Source of the DNA: an uncultured Roseburia sp.
GTDB taxonomy: Bacteria > Bacillota > Clostridia > Lachnospirales > Lachnospiraceae
Length of the DNA: 17,576 nucleotides
Assembly: GCA_934358955.1 (NCBI GenBank)
Contig: CAKRLC010000058.1
Location: forward strand, 1 to 17,576
Direction of reading: 5' to 3'
Translations under genes and position numbers: made by a program
The notes under the pieces: model-generated
Told to the model about the DNA's origin: nothing
Databases searched by the model: none
What the model saw: the letters and a program-made list of their open reading frames with translations, nothing else
Shown here: positions 1 to 8,319 of the stretch, in pieces
Layout: every line of letters starts with the position of its first letter
Numbering within the stretch: the first letter of the stretch is position 1

Positions 1-8
1 CTAGATTG

Positions 9-165
9 GCAGATGAGAGAATAGAAATATTACAAGTTTCTCCTTGTGCAATGAAGATAAGACTCATGAATCGTGGAAGCCTCTGCTGAACACGATTCAC
101 GCATTCAGAGGCTTATCGGAATGTCTGCACAATGAAACTTGAAATATTTCTATTCTCTCATCTGC
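9..165 (-). repeat. Structured palindromic repeat, copy A (serA 3' region)
   Basis: The outer arms 9-31 and 143-165 are perfect 23-bp reverse complements. Complementarity continues inward (33-40 with 134-141, and 44-50 with 126-132) after short interruptions. The 75-nt core 51-125 read on the minus strand matches 11076-11150 on the plus strand at 70 of 75 positions by eye. Inside the core, TGAATCGTG (67-75) pairs with 91-99 and AAGCCTCTG (77-85) pairs with 106-114. The segments are interleaved, so either a pseudoknot or two alternative hairpins can form. GATAAG (56-61) can also pair with CTTATC (112-117), in competition with part of the second stem. The element begins 29 bp after the serA stop, so serA read-through would transcribe it in the same sense as copy B lies before aroC. 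No U-tract follows, so it is not a standard terminator. The family is not recognised. Confidence 0.85.
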
Positions 166-194
166 TTCACAGACTTTTATTTAAAAATTCACAC

Positions 195-1358
195 TTATTT
201 TACCCTGCGCACCTTCAAAACACCTTCGATTGCTTTTAAGCGCTCGATTACTTCGTCTGTCAGTGGAGAATCCACATCGATCAAAGCATACGCATACTCA
301 CCTTTTGATTTATTCGCCATTCCGGCAATGTTCAAACCGGCATCTCCTAATGTTGTGGAATACTGGCTGATCATACCGCTTACATTCTTATGTAAGATGC
401 CGACACGTCCTGCTGTTGTACAGGATCCCATAGAGCAGTCCGGATAATTGACAGAATGAACGATGTTACCATTTTCCATGTAATCACGGATCTCTTTCAC
501 TGCCATGATCGCACAGTTGTCTTCTGATTCTGCGGTAGAAGCACCAAGATGTGGTGTCACGATACAGCCTCTTGCCCCAACGGTTGTTGGATTTGGGAAA
601 TCAGATACATATTTTTTCACTTTGCCTGCAGCTAATGCTTCTACCATTGCCTCTTCATCTACCAGAAGATCACGCGCAAAATTTAATACGATCGTATTTG
701 GTTTCATCAGTGCAATCGCATCCGCATTGATCATCTTTCTGGTTGTATCAAGAAGCGGTACATGAACTGTGATATAATCACATTCACGGTAAATATCTTC
801 CACGTTGCTGATATGCTTTACACTTCCGGAAAGCTTCCATGCTGCGTTTACAGAAATATAAGGATCATATCCATATACATCCATTCCCATATGGATCGCT
901 GCATTTGCAACGAGGACACCGATCGCTCCAAGACCGATCACTCCAAGCTTTTTGCCTGCAAGCTCCGTTCCTGCAAAGTTTTTCTTCTGTTTTTCTGCTG
1001 TTTTTGCAATGTTCTCATCGTTCTGGTTTGCAAGACACCAGTCAATTCCACCGACAATGTCACGGGATGCATATAACATTCCTGCAAATACAAGCTCTTT
1101 TACACCGTTTGCATTTGCTCCCGGTGTATTGAATACAACAATTCCTTTTTCTGCGCATTTGTCAAGCGGGATATTGTTGACTCCGGCACCTGCACGGGCA
1201 ACTGCCAGTAAGCTGTCCGGCAGCTCCATATCATGCATGGCTGCACTTCTTACTAACACGGCATCTGCCTGTGCGATATCTTCTGTTTTTGTATATTCAT
1301 TTGAAAAAAGTTCAAGTCCAACCCCTGCGATCGGGTTTAAGCAATGATACTGAAACAT
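195..1358 (-). CDS. serA: D-3-phosphoglycerate dehydrogenase
   Basis: This 387-residue NAD-dependent enzyme oxidises 3-phosphoglycerate to 3-phosphohydroxypyruvate, the first step of serine synthesis in the cytoplasm. The Rossmann motif GLGAIG is at residues 142-147, the substrate/catalytic Arg229 is in NFARD, and the catalytic His270 is in PHLGAS. A C-terminal ACT-like domain (about 317-387) suggests amino-acid feedback control. The glutamate of the usual Arg-Glu-His triad (in DVFxxEP of most 2-hydroxyacid dehydrogenases) is not apparent: the corresponding stretch reads SDFPNPT (252-258). The ATG overlaps the serC stop by one base (TAATG), and its ribosome binding site GAGGAGGAG encodes the last glutamates of SerC, so translation is probably coupled. 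It is the last gene of the leuB-to-serA operon. Function is assigned from motifs and from the serC neighbour. Confidence 0.93.
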   Translation of the reverse strand: MFQYHCLNPIAGVGLELFSNEYTKTEDIAQADAVLVRSAAMHDMELPDSLLAVARAGAGVNNIPLDKCAEKGIVVFNTPGANANGVKELVFAGMLYASRDIVGGIDWCLANQNDENIAKTAEKQKKNFAGTELAGKKLGVIGLGAIGVLVANAAIHMGMDVYGYDPYISVNAAWKLSGSVKHISNVEDIYRECDYITVHVPLLDTTRKMINADAIALMKPNTIVLNFARDLLVDEEAMVEALAAGKVKKYVSDFPNPTTVGARGCIVTPHLGASTAESEDNCAIMAVKEIRDYMENGNIVHSVNYPDCSMGSCTTAGRVGILHKNVSGMISQYSTTLGDAGLNIAGMANKSKGEYAYALIDVDSPLTDEVIERLKAIEGVLKVRRVK

Positions 1359-2440
1359 TATGCATTCTCCTCCTCAAATTTTTTCATAAATTCAACTAAC
1401 TTTTCAACGCCCTCTTTTGGCATTGCATTATAGATGGAAGCTCTCATACCACCAACTGTACGATGTCCTTTCAGATTCACAAAGCCGGCTGCTTCTGCTT
1501 CTTTTACGAATTTTGCATCCAGATCCTTGTCACCGGTTACAAATGGCACATTCATAAGAGAACGGTCTTCTTTTCTTACGGTTCCTTTGAACAGCTTGCT
1601 CTGGTCTAAGTAATCATATAAAATCTTTGCCTTCTCTTCGTTGCGTTCTTTCATTACGGAAAGTCCGCCCATCTTCTTTAACCATTTGAACACTTTGCCG
1701 CAGATATAGATATTATAGCAAGGAGGTGTGTTGTAAAGAGAATCATTGTCCGCCTGTGTTTTCCATTTTAACAGGGTTGGAGTACCCGGAAGTACCTCAT
1801 CTGAGATCAGATCTTCCCGGATGATCGCGATCACAACACCTGCAGGTCCTACATTCTTCTGAACTCCGCCATAGACAACACCGTATTTTGTCACATCGAT
1901 CGGCTCTGATAAAAAGCAGGAGGAAATATCTGATACAAGAAGTTTTCCTTTTGTATTTGGAAGTGTCTTATATTTTGTTCCGTAAATTGTATTATTTTCG
2001 CAAATATAAACATAGTCCATATCGTCTGTGATCGGCAGATCGGAGCAGTCCGGAATATAAGAAAAAGTCTCATCTGCGGAAGATGCAAGTTCTACTGCTT
2101 CCCCGAAGATTTTTGCTTCCTGGAATGCTTTTTTTGCCCACTGACCAGTGATAATATAGCCAGCCTTGCGGTTTTTCATTAAGTTCATCGGAACTTCTGC
2201 AAAAAACTGTGAAGCACCGCCCTGCAAAAATAAGACTTTATAATTATCCGGAATGTTCATCAGGTCCCTTAAATCCTGCTCTGCTTCTTTGATGATGTTA
2301 TCATACACCTTTGAACGGTGGCTCATCTCCATAACAGACATTCCGCTTCCCTGATAATCAAGCATCTCATTTGCTGCTTCCTGTAATACCTCTTCCGGCA
2401 AAACTGCCGGTCCTGCTGAAAAATTATACACTCTGCTCAT
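1358..2440 (-). CDS. serC: Phosphoserine aminotransferase
   Basis: This 360-residue PLP enzyme converts 3-phosphohydroxypyruvate and glutamate to phosphoserine and 2-oxoglutarate, the step after SerA. The N-terminus (YNFSAGPAVLP) and the PLP-lysine region GGVQKNVGPAG (Lys195) are characteristic, and the length fits the family. I chose the ATG at 2440 because GAGGAG lies 7 bp upstream. An in-frame extension to 2464 adds eight residues without a better ribosome binding site. It lies about 51 bp after ilvB, and its stop overlaps the serA start. The last serine-pathway step (SerB, phosphoserine phosphatase) is not in the window. Confidence 0.95.
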   Translation of the reverse strand: MSRVYNFSAGPAVLPEEVLQEAANEMLDYQGSGMSVMEMSHRSKVYDNIIKEAEQDLRDLMNIPDNYKVLFLQGGASQFFAEVPMNLMKNRKAGYIITGQWAKKAFQEAKIFGEAVELASSADETFSYIPDCSDLPITDDMDYVYICENNTIYGTKYKTLPNTKGKLLVSDISSCFLSEPIDVTKYGVVYGGVQKNVGPAGVVIAIIREDLISDEVLPGTPTLLKWKTQADNDSLYNTPPCYNIYICGKVFKWLKKMGGLSVMKERNEEKAKILYDYLDQSKLFKGTVRKEDRSLMNVPFVTGDKDLDAKFVKEAEAAGFVNLKGHRTVGGMRASIYNAMPKEGVEKLVEFMKKFEEENA

Positions 2441-2491
2441 AATATTTCTCCTCTTTTCCTGCAAAATTATTCAAGCAATTTCTATCATCGC

Positions 2492-4174
2492 CTATGCTTT
2501 CTTCTCAAGATCCTCCGCTGTAAAGGACGAACTGATCGCCTCGCCCGGCGCAACCATCGGCCATACTTTATCATCGCAGTTGATGATACAGTCGATCACA
2601 ACCGGTGTTTTTGCCTCCAGCGCTTTCTTCAGGGCTTCGTTAAATTCTTGACGATTCTGGGCGCGGTAACCGGTTGCTCCCATAGCCTCAGCTAATTTTA
2701 CATAATCGACTCCGTCATCTAACACAGTCGCTGAATAACGTTTTTCATAAAACAGATCCTGCCACTGGCGTACCATGCCGAGCACATGATTATTCACTAT
2801 GATCTCGATCAATGGAAGCTGCTGGCGTACGGCTGTTGCGATCTCATTCATGTTCATACGGAAACATCCGTCTCCTGCGATATTGATGACCTGCTTCTCC
2901 GGACGTCCGATCTGTGCGCCGATCGCAGCACCAAGGCCGTAACCCATCGTTCCAAGTCCACCTGAAGTCAGCAGTGTCCGTGGCTCTTTGTATTTGTAAT
3001 ACTGTGCTGCCCACATCTGATGCTGTCCTACTTCAGTGACAATGATCGCATTTCCTTCTGTTTCCCTGTAAACTTCTTCAATAATATAAGGTCCTGACAA
3101 TCCTTCCTTCGGATAGGTCAGCGGGTATTTCACTTTGTAATCCAGCACATGTGTGATCCAGTCATTATGGTTCATCTGTGTCAGATGTTCATTTATTTTT
3201 TCTAAAATGACCTTTATATCCCCGATCACCGATGCATTGGTCTGAATGTTCTTATTGATCTCTGCCGGGTCAACATCAAACTGCAAAATAGCTGCATGCT
3301 TTGCAAATTTCTTTGCATTTCCAAGCACCCTGTCGGAGAAACGTACACCGATCGCGATCAGCAGATCACACTCGCTTACTCCTAAGTTCGATGCCTTTGT
3401 GCCATGCATGCCGAGCATACCGGTATAGAGATCATCTCCTCCGTCAAATGCCCCTTTTCCCATCAGCGTATCGCATACCGGCGCATCAATCAGCTTTACA
3501 AACCGACGCAGCTCTTTGCTCGCATCTGAGATAACGGCTCCTCCGCCGACAAAAATATAAGGTTTCTTTGCTTTCTTTATCATGGAAAGTGCTTTTTCCA
3601 CATCCTCATCCCGGATCGTATCTGCGATCCGGGCGATCGGTTCCGGCTTTTTGTATTCATAGTCCGTCTTAAATGCGGTAATATCCTTCGGGATATCTAC
3701 TAACACCGGTCCCGGTCTTCCTGTCTGTGCGATCTTAAACGCACGGCGGATCGTATCCGCTAACTTTGTTACATCCTTTACGATAAAGTTATGCTTTGTG
3801 ATCGGCATTGTGATGCCTGCAATATCAATTTCCTGGAAACTGTCTTTTCCAAGCAATGGTACATTGACATTACAGGTGATCGCTACCATTGGTACAGAAT
3901 CCATATAAGCAGTTGCAATTCCTGTGACCAGGTTCGTTGCCCCCGGTCCGCTTGTTGCAAAACAAACTCCTACTTTTCCCGTACTTCTCGCATAACCATC
4001 TGCTGCATGGGAAGCTCCCTGCTCATGGGAGGTCAGCACATGTCTGATCTCCTCTTTATGTTTATATAATTCATCATATACATTTAAAATAGCTCCGCCC
4101 GGATATCCAAAAACAGTATCTACTCCCTGTTCTTTCAGACATTCAATTACGATCTGAGCACCTGTTAACTGCAT
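2492..4174 (-). CDS. ilvB: Acetolactate synthase, large (catalytic) subunit
   Basis: This 560-residue ThDP-dependent enzyme condenses pyruvate with pyruvate or 2-oxobutyrate, the committed step to valine/leucine or isoleucine. Visible features are the N-terminal FGYPGGAIL segment, the catalytic Glu51 in SHEQGASHAADGYAR, the FAD-side central domain, and the ThDP/Mg motif starting GDG at 434-436 and ending NN at 461-462. VLGMVRQWQ follows, as in biosynthetic (IlvB-type) enzymes rather than catabolic AlsS. The ATG at 4174 has AGGGG 8 bp upstream. The upstream ATG at 4195 has no ribosome binding site. It lies 39 bp after ilvD. No small regulatory subunit gene (ilvN) follows: the next gene is serC. 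Confidence 0.95.
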   Translation of the reverse strand: MQLTGAQIVIECLKEQGVDTVFGYPGGAILNVYDELYKHKEEIRHVLTSHEQGASHAADGYARSTGKVGVCFATSGPGATNLVTGIATAYMDSVPMVAITCNVNVPLLGKDSFQEIDIAGITMPITKHNFIVKDVTKLADTIRRAFKIAQTGRPGPVLVDIPKDITAFKTDYEYKKPEPIARIADTIRDEDVEKALSMIKKAKKPYIFVGGGAVISDASKELRRFVKLIDAPVCDTLMGKGAFDGGDDLYTGMLGMHGTKASNLGVSECDLLIAIGVRFSDRVLGNAKKFAKHAAILQFDVDPAEINKNIQTNASVIGDIKVILEKINEHLTQMNHNDWITHVLDYKVKYPLTYPKEGLSGPYIIEEVYRETEGNAIIVTEVGQHQMWAAQYYKYKEPRTLLTSGGLGTMGYGLGAAIGAQIGRPEKQVINIAGDGCFRMNMNEIATAVRQQLPLIEIIVNNHVLGMVRQWQDLFYEKRYSATVLDDGVDYVKLAEAMGATGYRAQNRQEFNEALKKALEAKTPVVIDCIINCDDKVWPMVAPGEAISSSFTAEDLEKKA

Positions 4175-4213
4175 CCTGCAATCCCCTTTCGACATTTACT
4201 TTAGTACGCTGTC

Positions 4214-5887
4214 TTAGTTTTTTCCCGGAATCTGTAAAATAGCGCCACGGTTTCCGGAAGTTACCATAGAGGCATAACGTGCCAGATAACCGGTCGTTAC
4301 CTTTGGTTCTCTCGGCTGCCATTTTGCCTTACGGGCTGCCAGTTCTTCCTCTGATACAGCGAGATCAAGTGTCATCTCCGGAATATTGATCTTAATGAGA
4401 TCTCCCTCTTCTACCAGAGCGATCGGTCCGCCAACCGCTGCTTCCGGTGATACATGGCCGATGGAAGCTCCACGGCTCGCACCGGAGAAACGTCCGTCTG
4501 TGATCAGCGCAACAGAAGATCCAAGTCCCATTCCTGCAATTGCTGAGGTCGGATTTAACATCTCCCTCATACCAGGTCCGCCTTTTGGTCCCTCATAACG
4601 GATAACTACGACATCTCCTGCTACGATCTTTCCACCTTTGATCGCTGCGATCGCATCTTCTTCACAGTCAAACACTCTGGCAGGGCCTTCATGTACCATC
4701 ATCTCATCTACAACAGCAGAACGTTTTACAACACTTCCGTCAGGTGCAAGATTTCCTTTTAATACGGCAAGTCCGCCTGTTGTACTGTATGGATGATCGA
4801 TCGGACGGATAACTTCCGGATTCTTATTCACCGCATTTTTAATATTTTCTCCAACCGTCTTGCCAGTCACTGTCATACAGTCTGTATGAAGCAGGCCGAT
4901 ATCAGCAAGCTCTTTCATAACCGCATACACGCCGCCGGCTTCGTTTAAGTCTTCCATATAAGTCGGGCCTGCCGGAGCAAGATGGCACAGGTTTGGTGTC
5001 TTCTCGCTGATCGGGTTTGCAAAAGAAATATCAAAATCAAAACCAACCTCATGGGCGATCGCCGGAAGATGCAGCATACTGTTTGTAGAACATCCGAGTG
5101 CCATATCAACCGTCAGCGCATTTAAGATGGCTTCTTTTGTCATAATATCCCTTGGACGGATATTTTTATTGTACATATCCATAACAGCCATTCCTGCGTG
5201 TTTTGCAAGCTTAATACGTTCTGAATAAACTGCAGGGATCGTTCCGTTTCCGCCTAATCCCATACCAAGTGCCTCGGTCAGGCAGTTCATGGAATTGGCA
5301 GTGTACATACCGGAGCAGGATCCACAGGTAGGACAGACCTTCTCTTCGTACTCTTTTACTTCTTCTTCTGTCATTGTGCCAGCTGCATAAGAGCCAACCG
5401 CTTCAAACATGGAAGAAAGACTTCTCTTTTTGCCATGTACATGTCCGGCAAGCATCGGACCACCGGATACAAATACAGTCGGTACATTGATCCTTGCTGC
5501 TGCCATTAAAAGACCAGGTACATTCTTGTCACAGTTTGGAACCATAACAAGCGCATCGAACTGGTGTGCAAGCGCCATACACTCAGTGGAATCTGCGATC
5601 AGGTCTCTTGTTACAAGAGAATACTTCATTCCGATGTGTCCCATTGCGATTCCGTCACAGACTGCGATCGCCGGAAATACAACCGGGACTCCGCCTGCCT
5701 CTGCAACTCCTAATTTCACTGCGTTTACGATTTTATCCAGATTCATATGGCCCGGTACGATCTCATTGTAAGAGCTTACGATACCTACCATTGGTTTTTT
5801 CATTTCTTCTTCAGTAAAGCCTAATGCATTGAAAAGACTTCTGTGTGGTGCCTGCTGCATCCCTGATTTTACATTATCACTCTTCAT
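4214..5887 (-). CDS. ilvD: Dihydroxy-acid dehydratase
   Basis: This 557-residue Fe-S enzyme dehydrates 2,3-dihydroxy-isovalerate or -methylvalerate to the 2-oxo acids in the valine/isoleucine pathway. Motifs include [10 protein letters not shown] (78-87), PNCDKNVPG with Cys119, and [10 protein letters not shown] with Cys185, Cys188 and Cys191. Residues 41-50 read [10 protein letters not shown]. The Gly-His resembles the E. coli enzyme, whereas [2Fe-2S] dehydratases have a cysteine there. This suggests an oxygen-labile [4Fe-4S] type, which would suit an anaerobe (inference). The start at 5887 has a modest AAAGGA about 12 bp upstream, just after an intercistronic hairpin. It is the second gene of the operon, between leuB and ilvB. 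Confidence 0.96.
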   Translation of the reverse strand: MKSDNVKSGMQQAPHRSLFNALGFTEEEMKKPMVGIVSSYNEIVPGHMNLDKIVNAVKLGVAEAGGVPVVFPAIAVCDGIAMGHIGMKYSLVTRDLIADSTECMALAHQFDALVMVPNCDKNVPGLLMAAARINVPTVFVSGGPMLAGHVHGKKRSLSSMFEAVGSYAAGTMTEEEVKEYEEKVCPTCGSCSGMYTANSMNCLTEALGMGLGGNGTIPAVYSERIKLAKHAGMAVMDMYNKNIRPRDIMTKEAILNALTVDMALGCSTNSMLHLPAIAHEVGFDFDISFANPISEKTPNLCHLAPAGPTYMEDLNEAGGVYAVMKELADIGLLHTDCMTVTGKTVGENIKNAVNKNPEVIRPIDHPYSTTGGLAVLKGNLAPDGSVVKRSAVVDEMMVHEGPARVFDCEEDAIAAIKGGKIVAGDVVVIRYEGPKGGPGMREMLNPTSAIAGMGLGSSVALITDGRFSGASRGASIGHVSPEAAVGGPIALVEEGDLIKINIPEMTLDLAVSEEELAARKAKWQPREPKVTTGYLARYASMVTSGNRGAILQIPGKN

Positions 5888-5910
5888 ATGCTGTCTGTTT
5901 CCTTTCTCTC

Positions 5911-5934
5911 TCCGGAGAAAAGCGCTTCTCCGGA
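5911..5934 (-). other. Intercistronic hairpin between leuB and ilvD
   Basis: TCCGGAGAA at 5911-5919 and TTCTCCGGA at 5926-5934 form a perfect 9-bp stem with a 6-nt loop (AAGCGC on plus). On the mRNA strand it lies about 28 bp after the leuB stop and just upstream of the ilvD ribosome binding site. No U-tract follows, so it is not an intrinsic terminator. It may act in mRNA processing or stability, or tune ilvD translation (inference). Confidence 0.6.
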
Positions 5935-5962
5935 CGTTCTTTTTTCTAAAATATCGATTCTG

Positions 5963-7063
5963 TTAAATGCGTTCACAGATCAGATCACCCATCCGTGCTG
6001 TACCGACCTGTGTCACAGCAGCTTTCTTTGCTTCTTCCTGCGGCATAATATCGATCGTACGGTAGCCATCCTTTAACACCTGTTTCACTGCGGCTTCCAC
6101 TGCATCTGCCTCCTGGTCAAGATCAAAGGTATAGCGGAGCATCATTGCCGCACTTAAAATTGTTGCGATCGGATTTGCAATTCCTTTTCCTGCAATATCC
6201 GGTGCAGAACCGCCGCTTGGCTCATATAATCCGAACTTTGTATCATTTAAGCTGGCAGATGATAACATTCCGATCGAGCCTGTCACCATGCTCGCTTCAT
6301 CTGATAAAATATCGCCGAACATATTCTCGGTTAAAATCACATCAAACTGTTTCGGATCCTTTACGAGCTGCATCGCACAGTTGTCAACTAACATATGCTC
6401 ATAAGTAACTTCCGGATAATCCTTTGCCACTTCTTCTACTACTTTTCTCCATAATCTGGAGGAATCTAATACGTTAGCCTTGTCTACGCTTGTTACTTTC
6501 TTTCTGCGCTTCATCGCAATCTCAAATCCACGTTTTGCGATCCGGCGGATCTCATTTTCATTATAGGTCAGTGTATCGGTCGCAGTCATTACGCCATCCA
6601 CTTCCTCTGTCTTTCTTTCTCCAAAGTAAAGACCTCCGGTCAGCTCACGCATGATCATCATATCAAAGCCATCACCGATAATATCATCACGGAGCGGGCA
6701 TGCTTCCTTCAGCTCTTCGTATAAATAAGCCGGTCTTAAATTTGCAAATAAATTCAATGATTTTCTTAATTTTAAAAGTCCAGCCTCCGGTCTTAATTCC
6801 GGTACAAGCTTATACCATGGTGAAGTCTGTGTATTGCCACCGATCGATCCCATCAATACGGCGTCAGATGCCTTTGCAGATGCGATCGCGTCGTCTGTCA
6901 ACGGAACACCTGTCGCATCGATCGAACATCCTCCCATTAAAATCTCCTCATAATGAAATCTATGTCCGTACTTCTCTCCGATTTTATCTAATACTTTCTT
7001 TGCCTCTGTCACGATCTCAGGACCGATTCCGTCTCCTGAGATGACACCGATCTGACACTCCAT
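5963..7063 (-). CDS. leuB: 3-isopropylmalate dehydrogenase
   Basis: This 366-residue NAD-dependent decarboxylating dehydrogenase oxidises 3-isopropylmalate in leucine synthesis. The family signature is present: [10 protein letters not shown] at the N-terminus, substrate-binding arginines in [13 protein letters not shown] (98-111), [10 protein letters not shown] (139-148) with Tyr146, Lys195 and Asp227, and [12 protein letters not shown] (247-258) supplying the metal-binding aspartates. The GSAPDIAGK (285-293) nucleotide loop is typical of LeuB rather than isocitrate dehydrogenase. The ATG at 7063 has GAGGG 7 bp upstream, and a TTG two codons earlier is less likely. It is the first gene of the operon, about 78 bp from the predicted transcription start. 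leuA, leuC and leuD are not in the window. Confidence 0.95.
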   Translation of the reverse strand: MECQIGVISGDGIGPEIVTEAKKVLDKIGEKYGHRFHYEEILMGGCSIDATGVPLTDDAIASAKASDAVLMGSIGGNTQTSPWYKLVPELRPEAGLLKLRKSLNLFANLRPAYLYEELKEACPLRDDIIGDGFDMMIMRELTGGLYFGERKTEEVDGVMTATDTLTYNENEIRRIAKRGFEIAMKRRKKVTSVDKANVLDSSRLWRKVVEEVAKDYPEVTYEHMLVDNCAMQLVKDPKQFDVILTENMFGDILSDEASMVTGSIGMLSSASLNDTKFGLYEPSGGSAPDIAGKGIANPIATILSAAMMLRYTFDLDQEADAVEAAVKQVLKDGYRTIDIMPQEEAKKAAVTQVGTARMGDLICERI

Positions 7064-7138
7064 ATTCAATCCCTCTTTTCTTCATCTCGCAAACAGCTGT
7101 CTTTCGGTGCTTTAATACACTAATCACTAACAGCGTTC

Positions 7139-7149
7139 ATAGACTCTAT
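7139..7149. promoter_or_regulatory. Candidate operator 1 (ATAGACTCTAT) at the leuB transcription start
   Basis: This is a perfect palindrome ATAGA-n-TCTAT. It overlaps the downstream edge of the leuB -10 box and the expected +1 (near 7141). It is identical in both half-sites to the copy at 7179-7189, with centres 40 bp apart. I saw no third copy in the window. A bound repressor here would block initiation. The regulator is unknown. Confidence 0.55.
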
Positions 7150-7176
7150 CATATAGTATCTTCGGCAACATTTCAA
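7148..7176 (-). promoter_or_regulatory. Promoter of the leuB-ilvD-ilvB-serC-serA operon
   Basis: On the minus strand TTGAAA (7176-7171) is followed after exactly 17 bp by TATGAT (7153-7148), a good sigma-A-type promoter. It lies about 78 bp upstream of the leuB ATG. No other convincing promoter is seen down to serA, and the genes are closely spaced, so the five genes are probably one transcript. I found no T-box or leader-peptide pattern in the short leader. Confidence 0.75.
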
Positions 7177-7178
7177 CT

Positions 7179-7189
7179 ATAGATTCTAT
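7179..7189. promoter_or_regulatory. Candidate operator 2 (ATAGATTCTAT) upstream of the leuB -35
   Basis: This is a second perfect ATAGA-n-TCTAT palindrome, starting 2 bp upstream of the -35 box of the leuB promoter. The paired, near-helically spaced arrangement (about four turns from operator 1) suggests cooperative binding by a dimeric regulator. That role is inferred from position and symmetry only. Confidence 0.55.
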
Positions 7190-7256
7190 TTTTCTTTTTC
7201 ATACTTGATATAAGTGTCAGTTATGATACTTTTTATTTTTATTCCTTATGTGTATA

Positions 7257-7796
7257 TTATATGTTTTTTTGTAAATACACGCTGTGGTATAACTGCCTTC
7301 GGATCTCAGAAAATTCCTCTTCTGTGAGCGCTCCGGCCGTTGACATGAGCATAAGTGGAATGGGTTCCGTTGTCTCTGCCATTGCCGGCTGGATGTATGG
7401 GTAATCATTCAGTACAAATCCGTTCCTCTCATAAAAACCGATGCGGCGCTTCTTCTTCTCATCCTCCGGTGGTTCCACCTCAAGCACGATCCGTCCTCCT
7501 GCCTTCTGCATTACCATCTCAAGCATCCTCTGCCCGAAGCCGCTCCCCCGCTCTGAGGATTCCACTGCAAAATGCTCAACAAAATGAAAATCCGGGAACT
7601 GCCATGCCGCAAGGAACCCGATCAGCTTACCATCACGGAAGCCGCCAAACAGTCTGTACTTTTCTTCCTCCTTCAGCAGCTTTCGCTGCTTTTCTTTTTC
7701 CCTGCGTTCCTCCGGTGGAAAGCTTGCTTCCATAATCTTCCACACATCCTCAAAATCTGCTTCCCCTAACAGATATAATTGTTGTTCTTCCCTCAT
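7257..7796 (-). CDS. GNAT-family N-acetyltransferase, substrate unknown
   Basis: This 179-residue protein has a GNAT fold layout. An N-terminal beta/alpha segment contains an ASFPPEERR stretch (24-32) seen in many Firmicute acetyltransferases. A central beta strand (HFVEHFAV) is followed by the acetyl-CoA pyrophosphate loop RGSGFG (83-88), and the C-terminal signature FYERNGF is at 121-127. It should transfer an acetyl group from acetyl-CoA to an amine, but nothing in the sequence fixes the substrate. The ATG at 7796 has AGGAG about 10 bp upstream. It stands alone between the yajC terminator and the leuB promoter, on the same strand as both. Confidence 0.88.
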   Translation of the reverse strand: MREEQQLYLLGEADFEDVWKIMEASFPPEERREKEKQRKLLKEEEKYRLFGGFRDGKLIGFLAAWQFPDFHFVEHFAVESSERGSGFGQRMLEMVMQKAGGRIVLEVEPPEDEKKKRRIGFYERNGFVLNDYPYIQPAMAETTEPIPLMLMSTAGALTEEEFSEIRRQLYHSVYLQKNI

Positions 7797-7873
7797 TTTT
7801 CTGTCTCTCCTAATTGTACTTTGTTTTTATATAGATTCGGAGGTCTAAAGGTCTGCTCCACACCCTTTTTCCT

Positions 7874-7879
7874 ATTATA
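7874..7879 (-). promoter_or_regulatory. Possible -10 box for the acetyltransferase gene
   Basis: A consensus TATAAT lies on the minus strand immediately downstream of the yajC terminator and about 78 bp before the acetyltransferase ATG. The region 17 bp upstream falls inside the terminator stem and lacks a good -35, so the promoter is plausible but weakly supported. Confidence 0.4.
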
Positions 7880-7885
7880 CGACGG

Positions 7886-7916
7886 AAAAAGGCGCCTGCA
7901 GTACCCTGCCGACGCC
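7886..7916 (-). terminator. Intrinsic terminator after yajC
   Basis: On the minus strand GGCGTCGGCAG, loop GGTA, then CTGCAGGCGCC form an 11-position stem with one mismatch and one G:U pair, followed by TTTTT (7890-7886). It starts about 21 bp after the yajC stop and should end the aroA-tgt-yajC transcript. Confidence 0.85.
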
Positions 7917-7937
7917 CTCTTGTTATGTTCTATTCTC

Positions 7938-8249
7938 TTATGCTTCTTCTGGTTTTTCAACTGCTGCAATAGCTGATTTCTGCATAGGGATACGGCAGTT
8001 CTTATTGCTTCCGAATTCCACGATTACAGTGTCATCTGTGATATCAATAACTGTTCCGTAGAAACCACTTGTTGTTAAAACAGTGTCACCTGTTGCAAGC
8101 TCTGATAACATTGCGTTTTTCTTCTTCGTCTCTTTCTGCTGTGGACGGATCATGAAGAAATACATAAATCCGAATAAAATAACTAACCAGATGATCATTC
8201 CTCCGAAGCCAGCTGCTGAATTTGCTTCTGTTGCTAAAATTGACAACAT
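7938..8249 (-). CDS. yajC: YajC, accessory subunit of the Sec translocon
   Basis: This small 103-residue protein has one N-terminal membrane helix (about residues 15-34), followed by RPQQKETKKKNAMLSEL. It then has the compact domain GDTVLTTSGFYGTVIDI...VEF, all hallmarks of the YajC family. YajC joins SecD and SecF beside SecYEG at the inner membrane and is usually non-essential. The ATG at 8249 has AGGAGG 8 bp upstream. tgt-yajC is a widely conserved gene pair. secD and secF are not in the window. It has its own candidate promoter in the gap after tgt and a strong terminator behind it. Confidence 0.93.
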   Translation of the reverse strand: MLSILATEANSAAGFGGMIIWLVILFGFMYFFMIRPQQKETKKKNAMLSELATGDTVLTTSGFYGTVIDITDDTVIVEFGSNKNCRIPMQKSAIAAVEKPEEA

Positions 8250-8319
8250 CTTAATTCCTCCTAAAAAAACTTATTGCTCTCCAATACCATAATTCCGGCA
8301 TTTTTCGAAACTATAGAAC

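Noticed and set aside
9..165. Intrinsic terminator for serA
   Set aside because: The palindrome is far longer than a terminator, has an internal structured core and is not followed by a U-tract. It may still stop transcription, but the sequence does not show it.
7064..7141. T-box or leader-peptide attenuator before leuB
   Set aside because: No AGGGTGGnACCGCG-type antiterminator motif, no run of Leu/Ile/Val codons and no terminator hairpin. A tiny frame MNAVSD near the start site carries no regulatory codon bias.
7212..7240. Hairpin AAGTGTCA/TGATACTT followed by a T-rich tract on the plus strand
   Set aside because: It resembles a weak terminator only for plus-strand transcription, where no gene ends. 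On the minus strand, where the acetyltransferase ends, there is a mismatch and no U-tract.
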